Positions 40,474 through 49,500 of a stretch of 64,000 nt of DNA are shown piece after piece. The notes beneath the pieces were generated by a model. It worked only from the letters and a program-made list of their open reading frames with translations. It had not been told where the DNA came from and made no database searches. The stretch spans positions 496,001 through 560,000 of the forward strand of contig CAVPRX010000001.1 in the NCBI GenBank assembly GCA_963708115.1, written 5' to 3'. Within the stretch, counting starts at the first letter, position 1; every line of letters starts with the position of its first letter. The DNA is from VRUE01 sp963708115 (GTDB taxonomy: Bacteria > Actinomycetota > Thermoleophilia > Solirubrobacterales > 70-9). Both the position numbers and the translations under genes were made by a program.

Positions 40474-41038
40474 CGGCCAATGGTAGCCGGGGCGGGGCCT
40501 CGGGCGGCTGCGGCTCGGGCGGTGGTCCCTCGCCGGGTGGCGTCAGCTCGAGCTGCCACCAGCCGACGTCGCGCCAGGCGCCGTCCTTCCAGCCGATCCG
40601 CCGGTAGACCCCGACCGGGACGAACCCCACGCTCTCGTGGAGGGCGACGCTGGCCTCGTTGGGCAGGGTGATCCCGGCGCAGGCGACATGGAAGCCCTGT
40701 CCCCTCAGCCGCTCCACCAGCTCACCGTAGAGCGCCCGTCCGCAGCCGGTGCGGCGTTGCCCCTCCGCCACATACACCGAGACCTCCACCGCCCAGCGGT
40801 AGGAAGGACGCGAGCGGTGCGGGCAGGCGTACGCGTAGCCGACCACCTCTCCCCAGCGCTCGCAGACGATCCACGGGTAGGTCGCCAACGTAGCGGCGAT
40901 CCGCGCGGCGAACTCGGCGGAGCTGGGTGGCTCTTCCTCGAACGAGGTGGCGCCGGCCTCGACAAAGGGCACGTAGATGGCGACGCAGGCGGCGGCGTCG
41001 CGATCAGGATCAGCGCTGCGGATTCTTGCCGGCTTCAA
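40466..41038 (-). CDS. GNAT acetyltransferase, phosphinothricin acetyltransferase-like
   Basis: 190 residues. GNAT fold with acetyl-CoA loop 'EGQRRTGCGRALYGELVERL' and the PAT-family end 'NEASVALHESVGFVPVGVYRRIGWKDGAWRDVGWWQ'. Proteins with this tail acetylate phosphinothricin or, more often, methionine sulfoximine/sulfone; the natural substrate is unclear. A Pro/Glu-rich tail of about 25 residues is added. Probably co-transcribed with sufT, overlapping it by 8 bp. Confidence 0.85.
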   Translation of the reverse strand: MKPARIRSADPDRDAAACVAIYVPFVEAGATSFEEEPPSSAEFAARIAATLATYPWIVCERWGEVVGYAYACPHRSRPSYRWAVEVSVYVAEGQRRTGCGRALYGELVERLRGQGFHVACAGITLPNEASVALHESVGFVPVGVYRRIGWKDGAWRDVGWWQLELTPPGEGPPPEPQPPEAPPRLPLADA

Positions 41039-41067
41039 TTCCGGTGAGGAGAATAGGCTGCCGCGAG

Positions 41068-41463
41068 ATGGGCGAAAACACTGGACAGGTGCAACGGCGG
41101 TCGATCGGCATCGTCTTCTCTGACGGCGGGCTGCTGGCCTTGAGCGCGGTGCGGCCGCCGCGAGCGAGAGAGCACGGCGACGAGCAGGTTGCGGCGGTCC
41201 TCTGCGGCGCCGACGGCGCCCCGGTCGAGGTCTCCGAGGCGCTGCTCTCGACCGAGTACGGGCCCGACGGCGTGCAACGGCGGGCGACGCTCGAGCTCTG
41301 GACCGACGACGAAGGTGGCCAGCCGATGCGCGGCGCCGGCACCCTGATCAGCGCCGCCAAGGTGCGCCGGCCCGGCCTGGTCTCGGAGATCGCCTTCTTC
41401 CGCTGGTCGGTCGAGGGACGCGAGGGGCTTGGCCACTACGAGCTGGTCCGGGCCGATGACTGA
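41068..41463 (+). CDS. Hypothetical protein
   Basis: 131 residues from ATG 41068; the upstream part of the open frame is an Arg-rich shadow of the GNAT gene. Mostly beta-rich and soluble ('IGIVFSDGGLLALSAVRPPR', 'GVQRRATLELWTDDEGG', 'GLVSEIAFFRWSVEGREGLGHYELV'). No family recognised. It overlaps the next gene by 8 bp, indicating co-translation with the HAD hydrolase. Confidence 0.6.
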   Translation: MGENTGQVQRRSIGIVFSDGGLLALSAVRPPRAREHGDEQVAAVLCGADGAPVEVSEALLSTEYGPDGVQRRATLELWTDDEGGQPMRGAGTLISAAKVRRPGLVSEIAFFRWSVEGREGLGHYELVRADD

Positions 41464-42097
41464 GCCAGGCAGCGGGATCAAGGCGGTCATCTCTGACTTC
41501 GGCGGCGTCCTGACCACGCCCCTGATCCAGTCCTTCATGTCATTCCAGGACAGGACCGGGATCACCACCGAGGTCCTCGGCAAGGGGATGCAGGCCGCGA
41601 CCGAGGCCAACGGCGACAACCCGCTCTTCGAAATGGAGCGTGGCGAGATCACCGAGGTCGCCTTCCTGGAGAAGCTCACCGACAGCCTCGAGCCACTACT
41701 CGGCCACCGGCCGGAGATGCACCGTTTCAAAGAGATCTACTTCGAGGCGCTGAACTCGAACCCGCCGATGATCGAGCTGATGGAAGAGCTGAAGACTGCG
41801 GGCTACCGGATGGCGATGCTGACCAACAACGTCCGGGAGTGGGAGCCGCTATGGCGGCCGATGCTTCCTGTCGACGAGATTTTCGAGACCGTCGTCGACT
41901 CCGGCTTCGTCGCCTGTCGCAAGCCCGAAGCGAAGATCTACGCGATCACGCTGGACCGGATTGGCGTGCCTGCAGAGTCCTGCCTCTTCGTCGACGACGT
42001 CCTTGTCAACTGCGAAGGCGCGGAAAAGGCCGGAATGACCGCCGTGCACTTCCAGGACAACCAGCAGGCGATCACCGAGATTCGCGCTCTCTTGTAG
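41456..42097 (+). CDS. HAD-superfamily hydrolase
   Basis: 213 residues from ATG 41456. Motif I 'VISDFGGVLTTP' has the first Asp but Gly-Gly in place of the usual DxD second Asp, as in the HAD-IA subgroup that includes epoxide hydrolase N-terminal-type phosphatases. Motif II is 'MLTNN', motif III 'CRKPEAKIY' and motif IV 'CLFVDDVLVNCEGA'. A small-molecule phosphatase role is likely; substrate unknown. Overlaps the preceding gene. Confidence 0.85.
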   Translation: MTEPGSGIKAVISDFGGVLTTPLIQSFMSFQDRTGITTEVLGKGMQAATEANGDNPLFEMERGEITEVAFLEKLTDSLEPLLGHRPEMHRFKEIYFEALNSNPPMIELMEELKTAGYRMAMLTNNVREWEPLWRPMLPVDEIFETVVDSGFVACRKPEAKIYAITLDRIGVPAESCLFVDDVLVNCEGAEKAGMTAVHFQDNQQAITEIRALL

Positions 42098-42126
42098 CTC
42101 TCTCTCGCAGCCAATCGGAAACCATT

Positions 42127-42157
42127 AGTTGATTTAACAGATCAACTTGTTTATCTA
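42127..42157 (+). promoter_or_regulatory. Promoter with overlapping inverted repeat for the micro-ORFs
   Basis: -35-like TTGATT (42129-42134), 17-bp spacer and -10-like TATCTA (42152-42157), placing the start of transcription a few bases before the ribosome binding site at 42171. The perfect inverted repeat AGTTGAT-N7-ATCAACT (42127-42147) covers the -35 box and half the spacer, as a repressor site would. Confidence 0.5.
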
Positions 42158-42183
42158 CTCCATGATCGAGAGGAGGTGAACAG

Positions 42184-42243
42184 ATGCTGCTTACGCAAAC
42201 CGGGAACAGGCTCCCGACTCCTTCAATTTCGAAGGGCGCCTGA
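42184..42243 (+). CDS. Micro-ORF 1, 19-residue peptide
   Basis: ATG 42184, TGA 42241-42243; predicted MLLTQTGNRLPTPSISKGA. AGGAGGTG at 42171-42178 with 7 bp spacing is a near-perfect Shine-Dalgarno. Pairs with micro-ORF 2: same length, 13 of 19 residues identical. Three differences are synonymous third-position changes, and R/K and S/T replacements are conservative. No family recognised. A hairpin CGGGA-ACAGGC-TCCCG lies within it, so an RNA function is also possible. Confidence 0.55.
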   Translation: MLLTQTGNRLPTPSISKGA

Positions 42244-42308
42244 CGAGTCGGGGCCAAAGCGCCCCGTGCACGAGCCCGACTGGCTTGATCTCGAGAGGAG
42301 GTGAACAG

Positions 42309-42368
42309 ATGCTGCTTACGCAGACTGGGAGCAAACTCCCGGCGCTTTTGATTACGAAGGGCGCATAA
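42309..42368 (+). CDS. Micro-ORF 2, 19-residue peptide
   Basis: ATG 42309, TAA 42366-42368; predicted MLLTQTGSKLPALLITKGA. AGGAGGTG at 42296-42303. Stop codon type differs from copy 1 although the length is kept. The internal hairpin is preserved with changed bases (GGGAG-CAAA-CTCCC). It is followed by a GC-rich terminator hairpin and the convergent mazF. Confidence 0.55.
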   Translation: MLLTQTGSKLPALLITKGA

Positions 42369-42375
42369 CAAATCG

Positions 42376-42415
42376 GGCCGGCGGACGTCCTGTTCAAGAG
42401 GCACGGTCGCCGGCC
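42376..42415. terminator. Bidirectional terminator between the micro-ORFs and mazF
   Basis: GGCCGGCG (42376-42383) and CGCCGGCC (42408-42415), an 8-bp perfect GC stem with a 24-nt loop, midway between converging transcription units. There is no T-tract on either side, so the call rests on position and stem strength. Confidence 0.45.
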
Positions 42416-42422
42416 TATCCGG

Positions 42423-42731
42423 TCAACAGCCCAGGGCGTCACGCAACGTCCGACACGCCTCACCCATCCGGGCATCTGAGAGGGACGTGATACGGCGACG
42501 GAATGCCTCGCGCGGAACGGTATGGACGTTGTCGAAGTTGACAACGCAGTCGGTGGGTAGTTGATCGTCAATCGCCGTGAGCGCTAGCTCCGAGACAAGT
42601 TCGCGTTGCGTCCGGGTCAAGGCCGCAACGACAACGGACTGGATCCGGTCCGCGACAGGATCGCGCGTAAGAATTAGAACTGGGCGGTCGCCACCCGGCG
42701 TCGCGGCAAACCAGATCTCACCCCTTCGCAT
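42423..42731 (-). CDS. mazF: MazF/PemK-type toxin
   Basis: 102 residues from ATG 42731; the longer open frame is a shadow of the antitoxin gene. MazF fold: 'MRRGEIWFAATPGGDRPVLILTRD' start, 'QSVVVAALTRTQRELVSEL', 'CVVNFDNVHTVPREAFRRRI' and the final 'LRDALG' helix. These are sequence-specific mRNA endonucleases. The conserved Arg and Thr of the active site fall in 'RPVLILTRD' and 'AALTRT'. Start overlaps the antitoxin gene by 14 bp. Confidence 0.87.
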   Translation of the reverse strand: MRRGEIWFAATPGGDRPVLILTRDPVADRIQSVVVAALTRTQRELVSELALTAIDDQLPTDCVVNFDNVHTVPREAFRRRITSLSDARMGEACRTLRDALGC

Positions 42732-42969
42732 CGGTCCAGTCCGCCCAATCCTCGGCAGGTCCCCAATCCGCGATCTGCCCCAGCGACCGCTCTGCGTCGG
42801 TTGGCGGAATCCGTTCCCACGTCGCAGCGTCAATCTCACTTCGAAGCCGGACCAGGTGCCGATGCAGCGCATCCCGCAGGAGCTCCGAACGATCGAGCCC
42901 CAGTGTCTCTGCCCAATGCTGCACCTCGGCCGCTTCGTTGTCCGCGACACGGAAACTGAGCATCGTCAT
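42718..42969 (-). CDS. Ribbon-helix-helix antitoxin of the MazF-like toxin
   Basis: 83 residues. The N-terminus 'MLSFRVADNEAAEVQHWAETLGLDRSELLRDALHRHL' is a ribbon-helix-helix DNA-binding fold. The acidic, Trp-rich C-terminus ('WERIPPTDAERSLGQIADWGPAEDWADW') is the likely toxin-binding tail. Upstream of and overlapping the toxin gene, as in MazEF-type modules. The start has ATG ACG ATG, so residue 1 or 3 may be used. Confidence 0.82.
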   Translation of the reverse strand: MTMLSFRVADNEAAEVQHWAETLGLDRSELLRDALHRHLVRLRSEIDAATWERIPPTDAERSLGQIADWGPAEDWADWTDAKG

Positions 42970-43027
42970 ACAAAGACACTACCACGTATGACAGACGGCG
43001 GACCTGGTTTTGAATCAGCCCGACTGC

Positions 43028-43483
43028 CTAGTTATCTGAGCCGGCGCGGTCCCAGACGTAGAGCTCGACGGCCTCGACCGCTAGCTCCATCAAGCGCGGC
43101 TGGGAGAGCAGGCCGAGGACGAGCTCCAGAGCGTCGTCTTCGGTGACACCGGCGTCGACCGCCTCCTCGCCGCGGAAGCCAGCGGCGAGCTTCAGCGCCT
43201 CGCGGCGGTTGTCGCCGAGCGAGCCGAAGGCGCCCATGAGGAAGTCGCGGTTGGGGACCGGCTGGCCCAGCTCGAGCGAGCCGTGCCAGGCGGCGAGCAT
43301 CGAGAGGTCGTGCTCGTCGAGCTCGGAGAGCGCTTTTGCGTAGTGGACCTCGAGCTCGTCGTCGGGAATCTCGTCGACCCAGGAGCGGACGGCCTCGCCG
43401 AGCAACTGCCGGCGTGCTTCGCGGCCGATCGAGTCGGAGATCGCACGTATGGCGTCGGCTGGGTCTACGAAGCAGAGGGACAT
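43028..43483 (-). CDS. Hypothetical acidic protein
   Basis: 151 residues, predominantly helical and acidic ('ELEVHYAKALSELDEHDLSMLAAWHGSLELG', 'EDDALELVLGLLSQPRLMELAVEAVELYVWD'). No membrane segment, signal peptide or recognised domain. It is divergent from the addB-like gene across a 133-bp gap that contains no obvious element. Start ATG 43483 has no strong ribosome binding site. Confidence 0.55.
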   Translation of the reverse strand: MSLCFVDPADAIRAISDSIGREARRQLLGEAVRSWVDEIPDDELEVHYAKALSELDEHDLSMLAAWHGSLELGQPVPNRDFLMGAFGSLGDNRREALKLAAGFRGEEAVDAGVTEDDALELVLGLLSQPRLMELAVEAVELYVWDRAGSDN

Positions 43484-43616
43484 TTGCTGCGCTCAATTTA
43501 GAGGGGCCGGAAGACGGCAAAGCGGGGGCGCGAAATACGCCAATTGCGGCTTCCTGACGCGGCCTGCGGCGTCGCCGGGCACGCCGGAGGCCGACCTATG
43601 CTGGCTTGCTCCGCCC

Positions 43617-46589
43617 ATGCCGCTGAAACTGATCCAAGGACCACCCAACTCCGGTCGTGCCGGCCGGATCCAGGACCTCTTCCGTGAGGCGCTCGACCGC
43701 AACCCGGTCCTAGTCCTGCCGACGCTGGACGACGTCTTCCGCTTCGAGCGCAGCCTGCTCGCATCCGGCGCCGCCCTGGGCGGCTCGGTGATGACCTTCG
43801 GCGAACTCTTCCGCGAGGTCGCGCGCTGCGGCGGCGCGCCTTCGGACGGGGAGCTGACGCCGGCCCAGCGCCTGGCCGCCGTTTCGACCGGGATCGCCGC
43901 GGCCAGGGAAGGGCTGGGGCCGCTGCGACGCTCCGCCGCCCGAGCCGGGTTCGCGATGCCCTTCGAGCGCCTGCTCGACGAGCTGCAGAGCGCCGGCCTC
44001 GAACCCGCCTCGCTGGGATCGGGGGCGCAGACGCTCGAGTCCTCGGCCTACCTCGGCGATCTGACCGGCATTTTCGCCGCGTACGCGGAGGTGCGAGATC
44101 GGCTTGGCCTGCACGACGTGCACAGCCTTGCCCGCGGTGCGATCGCGGCGCTGCAAGCGGCACCCGAGAGTTGGCGGGAGCGACCGGTCTTCTTCTACGA
44201 GCCGGGTGACCTCACCCCGAACCAGCGCCGCCTGATCGAGGCGATGAGCGCAGCCACCGAGGTGACCGTCGCCGTCCCCTATGAAGAGGACAACACCGCG
44301 CTCGCCACCAGGGCCACGCTGCTGGAGGAGCTGCGCGAGATAGCGACGGAGACCGAGGTCCTCAGTGGCCCGGCGGAGCTCGAACCGTTCGGGATCGACC
44401 CGCTTCTCGTCCATCTTCAGCGCGAGCTCGGGCGGGTCGAGCCGGCGCGCCGGCCGCCTGACGAAGCGCTGGTGCTGCTGCGCTCGGCCGGCGAGCGGGG
44501 CGAGGCGGAGGCGATCGGCGCCGAGGTTGCGAAGCTGATCGCCGGAGGCGCCGATCCGGCGGCGATTGCCATCGCCGTGCGCGACCCGGCACGGCGCGGG
44601 CCGCTGCTCGCCACCGTGCTCGAGTCCTACGGCATCGGAGTGGCGCTCGAGGCGGAGATCCCGGTTGCCGGAACCTCGGTCGGGGGCACGCTGATCGCGC
44701 TGCTGGAAGCGGAGCTCGGCAGTGGCCGTGCCGCCGATCTGCTGCGCTTCATGCGCGGGCCCAGTGGCCTGCCCGCAGCGCAGGTCGACTGGTTCGAGCG
44801 GGCCGTGCGCCGTCGGCGCCTGGTGGGAGCGGCTGCGGCCCTGGAGCTATGGGTGGAGCGGCACGAGCGCCTTCCGGGTGACGTCGAGCAGGTTCGGCAG
44901 GCGATCGAGGAGGGCCCCGTCGCTCTAGCTTCTACGCTCGCCCGCCTCATCACGACGATGGCCTCGCGCCCTCTGCGCGGCGAGGAGGACGGACCGGCGC
45001 CCGAGCGCGGCGACGGCCTGGAGCTGCGCGCTGCCGCCGCGATCTCCGCCGCGCTCGGCGACCAGGCCGAGATCCCGCAGCTGGCGCCGCCGGCGACTCA
45101 GCTGGTGACGACCCTGCGTGAGCTCCGCTTTGCCGCCTGGAGCGGACCGGTCGAGGGCCGGGTGCGGATCGCCAGCCCCTACCGGCTCCGCGCCTCCCGC
45201 TTCGAGTTCGCCTTCGTCGCCTCGCTGCAGGACGGCGAGTTCCCGCGGCGCGATCGCAGCGAGGACCCGTTCCTCTCCGAAGCGCAGCGCCTCGCGCTCG
45301 GCCTCGAGCCACGGCGCGACCCCGACGCCGAGGAGCGCTACCTCTTCCATGCCTGTCTGGCGCTGCCCAACCGGCGCCTCTTCCTCTCCTACCGCGACAG
45401 CGACGAGAACGGCGTCGCCGAACCGCGCTCGCCCTTCCTCGACGAGGTCCGCCGCCTGCTCGACCCGGCGGCCGAGGACGGGGAGGCCGATTCGGTCGAG
45501 GCAAGCCTGACCGTCTCCCGGGACCTGACCCAGGTGCTCCTGCCGCGGCATCTCGCCGCCTCGGAAACCGAGCTGAAGAGAGCGCGAGCGGCGGAGGCAG
45601 CCAGCCGGGCCCCCGGCCCCATCTCCAACCCCGCCGTGCTGGACGCCCTCGCCGCCGTCCCCGCCTACGGCGGCACCACCCTGGAGGGGTTCGACGTCTG
45701 CTCCTACCGCTGGTTCGTCTCCCACGAGCTCGACCCCCAGCCGCTCGACCCCGCTCCCGACCCACTCGTCCAGGGAGGGCTGATGCACGCCGTGCTCGAC
45801 CGCCTCTACCGCGAGCGCCCCGGTGGCGACCCCCTCCCCCGTCCCGGCTCGCTCAGCGCCTGGATCGGCCGGTCGCGCGAGCTGGCCAGAGAGGTCGCCG
45901 CCGAGCGCGACCTGGGGGCGCACCCCGCCGAGCGGGCGATCGCGCGCCGGGTCGAGGGCCTGCTGGCACGCTTCCTCGCTGACGAGGCGGAGCGCGAGAC
46001 CGGCGGCTATGAGCCCTGGCTGCTGGAGGCCGCCTTCGGCGAGGCCGAGGCGGCCGAGCGCCCGGTGCTCGAGATCGATGATTGGGGCCTCCACGGAGCG
46101 ATCGACCGGGTCGACCGCGCCCCCGACGGCAGCGCGCTCGTCCTCGACTACAAGCTCTCCCGCGTGGTCACCCCGCGCGAGAAGTTCGAGGAGCAGGCGA
46201 AGCTGCAGCTGCAGCTCTACCTGATCGCGGTCGCCGAGCACTGGGGCGCCGATCCGGTCGGTGGCCTGTACCACCCACTGCGGGGAACCTCGTCGCGGCG
46301 CCCCCGCGGGGCCGTCCGCGAGGAAGCCGCGCCACGGCTCGCTTCTTACCGCCTCTACGACAAGGACCTGGTCGACCGCGAGGGCTTCGAGGAGATGCTC
46401 GCCGACGCTCGCCGACGCGCCGGTGTGATCGTCGCCCGCATGCGTCGCGGCGAGATCCGCCGCGACCCGGGGCCGCGACGCGGCCTGCGCGGCCACGACG
46501 TCTGCCCCACCTTCTGCGAGTTCGCGCCGATCTGCCGCCGCGACCGGGCGCCGGCCGATGTCGAGGACGAGAAGTGGGAGGAGCGGTGA
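43617..46589 (+). CDS. AddB-like helicase-nuclease subunit (PD-(D/E)XK)
   Basis: 990 residues from ATG 43617; upstream extension of the frame is low complexity. The N-terminal 'KLIQGPPNSGRAGRI' occupies the Walker A position but lacks the G-K-[ST] end, so ATP binding is doubtful. The C-terminal nuclease domain has 'GAIDRVDRAPDGSALVLDYKLSR'. One cysteine in 'GFDVCSYRWF' plus three in 'DVCPTFCEFAPICRRD' match the AddB Fe-S clasp around the nuclease. It pairs with the helicase gene that overlaps its stop (GTGA) for double-strand break end resection. Confidence 0.82.
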   Translation: MPLKLIQGPPNSGRAGRIQDLFREALDRNPVLVLPTLDDVFRFERSLLASGAALGGSVMTFGELFREVARCGGAPSDGELTPAQRLAAVSTGIAAAREGLGPLRRSAARAGFAMPFERLLDELQSAGLEPASLGSGAQTLESSAYLGDLTGIFAAYAEVRDRLGLHDVHSLARGAIAALQAAPESWRERPVFFYEPGDLTPNQRRLIEAMSAATEVTVAVPYEEDNTALATRATLLEELREIATETEVLSGPAELEPFGIDPLLVHLQRELGRVEPARRPPDEALVLLRSAGERGEAEAIGAEVAKLIAGGADPAAIAIAVRDPARRGPLLATVLESYGIGVALEAEIPVAGTSVGGTLIALLEAELGSGRAADLLRFMRGPSGLPAAQVDWFERAVRRRRLVGAAAALELWVERHERLPGDVEQVRQAIEEGPVALASTLARLITTMASRPLRGEEDGPAPERGDGLELRAAAAISAALGDQAEIPQLAPPATQLVTTLRELRFAAWSGPVEGRVRIASPYRLRASRFEFAFVASLQDGEFPRRDRSEDPFLSEAQRLALGLEPRRDPDAEERYLFHACLALPNRRLFLSYRDSDENGVAEPRSPFLDEVRRLLDPAAEDGEADSVEASLTVSRDLTQVLLPRHLAASETELKRARAAEAASRAPGPISNPAVLDALAAVPAYGGTTLEGFDVCSYRWFVSHELDPQPLDPAPDPLVQGGLMHAVLDRLYRERPGGDPLPRPGSLSAWIGRSRELAREVAAERDLGAHPAERAIARRVEGLLARFLADEAERETGGYEPWLLEAAFGEAEAAERPVLEIDDWGLHGAIDRVDRAPDGSALVLDYKLSRVVTPREKFEEQAKLQLQLYLIAVAEHWGADPVGGLYHPLRGTSSRRPRGAVREEAAPRLASYRLYDKDLVDREGFEEMLADARRRAGVIVARMRRGEIRRDPGPRRGLRGHDVCPTFCEFAPICRRDRAPADVEDEKWEER

Positions 46590-49500
46590 GCGCCCGCGCG
46601 CCGACCCCGGAACAGTCGCTGGCGATCGAGGCCCGCGGGCACGACCTCCTGGTCGAGGCCGGGGCTGGGACCGGCAAGACGGGGGTCATGGTCGATCGCT
46701 ACTGCCGCCTCGTCTGCGACCTCGGAGTGGCCTCCGACGCAGTTCTCGCCTTTACCTTCACCGAGAAGGCGGCGACCGAGCTGCGGCAGCGCATCCGCGC
46801 CGAGCTCGAATCACGCGCCGGCGCTGGATCCCAGCCTGCCCGTGAGCTGCTGGCAGTGGCGGGCGGCGCCTGGGTGACGACCATCCACGGCTTCTGCAAC
46901 CGGCTGCTCGCCGGCCATCCGGTCGCCGCCGGAGTAGATCCCCGCTTTCGCGTCCTCGACGCGCCGGAGACCGAGCGGGCCGCGCGCGAGGCGTTCGACG
47001 ACGCCCTCGCCGAGTTCCTCGCCGATGGCGACGAGGCGCGCGAGCAGACCGTCGCCGCTTTCGAGATCGGCGGCCTGCGGGCGATCGTCAGCGGCATCCA
47101 CGCCGAGTTGCGCAGCCGCGGAATCGCCGCCCCTGGCCTGCCGGACCCACCCAGGCCAGACCCCGAGGCCGCCGTCCGCCGGGCTGCAGCGGTCGCGGCG
47201 GAGACGCTCGAGGAGCTGAAGCCGACCAACTCCACGCGCGAGCTGGTCGAGCGAGCGCTGACGGTGCTCGGCGATGGCGTTCCGGACCTCGACGAGCTGA
47301 CCGCGCTGAGGACCGACAGCAAGGCGAAGTCGATGAGCGCCTACCGGGAGGCGATCGACGCGGCCGTGGCCCGTACCGCGGAGGCCGGTGTGGGAGGCGA
47401 GGCCTACCGGCACATCGCCGAGCTGCTCACGCTCTTCTCACAGCGCTTCGAGGCGGCCAAGGAGCGCCGCGAAGGACTCGACTTCGAGGACCTGCAGCTG
47501 CGCGCCGTGCGCCTGCTCGACCGCGAGGAGATCGGCAACGCCTACCGGGCGCGCTTCAGCCATCTGCTCGTCGACGAGTTCCAGGATACGAACAGGCTGC
47601 AGCTGCGCTTGATCGAGGCGCTGCACGGACCGCGGTCGGAGCTGATGGTGGTCGGTGACGAGCTGCAGTCGATCTACGGCTTCCGCCACGCCGACCTCGA
47701 CGTCTTCCGCGAGCGACGTCGCGCGGTCGAGCAGAGCGACGACGCCGCGGTGATCGAGCTGAGCGGCAATTTCCGCTCGCGCCCGGAGGTGATCGGTGCC
47801 ATCAACGCGATCGGCGAGAAGCTACTCGGCGATGCCTTTCACCCGCTGCGGGTCGGCGCCCTGCCGCAGAACGCCGAGCCGCCCGGCAGCGGGTCGGCGG
47901 TGGAGCTGCTGCTGACCGCGCGCGACGGCTGGGACGGCGAAGGGATCGACCTGGCACCGGCAACCGATGCCGACACGCCGCCGAACCACCTAGCGGAGGC
48001 CCGCTTCCTCGCCGCGCGGCTGAGCGAGCTGGCCGAGAGCGGCGTCGAGCGCGGCGAGATGGTCGTCCTGCTGCGCGCCTTCACCCACCTCGACGCCTAC
48101 GAGGACTCGCTGGAGCGAGCCGGCCTGCGCCCTTACACGATCGGCGGCCGCGGCTACTGGTCCCAGCAGCAGGTCGCCGACGTCTGCGCGCTGCTGGCGA
48201 CGATCGCCAACCCGCTCGACGACCAGGCCCTGTTCGGCGCCCTCGCCTCCCCCGCATGCGGCGCTGCCCCGGACACCCTCTGGTTGCTGCGCGCCGCAGT
48301 GGGTCGGCGGCGGCACGTCTGGCCGGGGCTCGAGCAAGTGGCTGGGCTAGGCGAGGTCGAGCTGGACGACCCCGAGCGCCTGGAGGCGATCCCGGCGTCC
48401 GAGCTGAACCTGCTGCGCGACTTCGCCCGAACCGTCGTTTCGCTGCGCGCCCGCGCCGGGCGGCTGCCGCTGGCCGAGCTGATCGACGCCGCGGTCGCCG
48501 AGACCGGCTACGACCTGGCAATCCTGTTGCGCCCCTCGGGTGAGGCGCGCTTCGCCAACGTGCGCAAGCTGATGCGGCTCGCCGGTGAGTTCGAGGCCCG
48601 CGAGGGACGCGATCTGCGCGGCCTGCTCGACTTCCTCTTCGCCCGCGCCGAAGCCGACGCGGAGGCGGAAGCGGCAAGCGCGATCGAGGGGCACGACGGG
48701 GTGCGGATCATGACCGTGCACAGCGCCAAGGGTCTCGAGTTCGGCGTCGTCGCCGTCCCCAATCTCTCGCGGCGGCTGCTGGCCGGATCGCGACTGCCGG
48801 CGTTGACGCTCGGCCACGGGGAGGAGCCACGGGTGGGGCTGCAACTGCGCCGCCTCGGTGCCGCCTCGCTAAACCTCTTCGCGCACGAGGAGCTCTGCGC
48901 GGAGACGCAGCAGCGCGAAGCGGAGGAGGAGCTGCGCCTCTTCCACGTCGCCGCGACCCGGGCGCGCGAGCGGCTGATCCTCAGCGGGGTTGCGATGCCA
49001 CGGCCGGGGCGGGCGACCCAGCCCGGCACAGCGGTGATCGAGAGGGTCCTCGACGGCTTCGAGGTCGACCGCGAGGGGGATTCGACGATCGAGATCCCCG
49101 CCCCGCAGCCCCGCGAGGGACTCGCCGCGAGCCTCGAGCCATCGCAGATCGCGGTGCGGGTAAGCCTGCCCTCGCCCGAGCGAGCCGCCGAGCTGACCGC
49201 GACCCAGCGCGAGCCGGCGATGCCGGCACCGCTTGGTCAGGGCCAGGCGCCACTGCCGGCGCGTCGTCCGCCGGCGGTCCCCAATCGCCCCCTCTCCTAC
49301 ACGGCGATTGCCTCCTACGAGGAATGCGCGTACCGCTTCTACATGGAGCGCGTGCTCGGCCTCGGTGACCGCGGTCGCCATTTCAACCGCATAACGGGAG
49401 AAACGACGACCGCAAGCGCCGAAGGCGCGCCGGGGCAGCGAGACGAAGCGGCGGCCCGAGGTGCTTCCGTGCACTCGCTGCTGGAGTGGAGCGCCGCCAA

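Larger units (their letters stand above)
42165..42368 (+). repeat. Tandem repeat (125-bp period) carrying two micro-ORFs
   Basis: The block CGAGAGGAGGTGAACAGATG plus the next 14 bases (CTGCTTACGCA...) occurs at about 42168 and 42293. Similarity continues through the 20 codons of each frame with substitutions but no gaps. Between the copies a hairpin forms (AGTCGGG 42246-42252 / CCCGACT 42275-42281, with inner GGGGC/GCCCC). Confidence 0.75.

Noticed and set aside
42165..42368. CRISPR-like or satellite repeat
   Set aside because: Only two copies at 125-bp spacing, with coding-type divergence and no spacer/repeat regularity.
42072..42404. 110-codon minus-strand ORF across the micro-ORF repeat
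   Set aside because: No ribosome binding site or domain, and it is interrupted by the terminator hairpin. The plus strand has two matching Shine-Dalgarno sites and paralogous frames.
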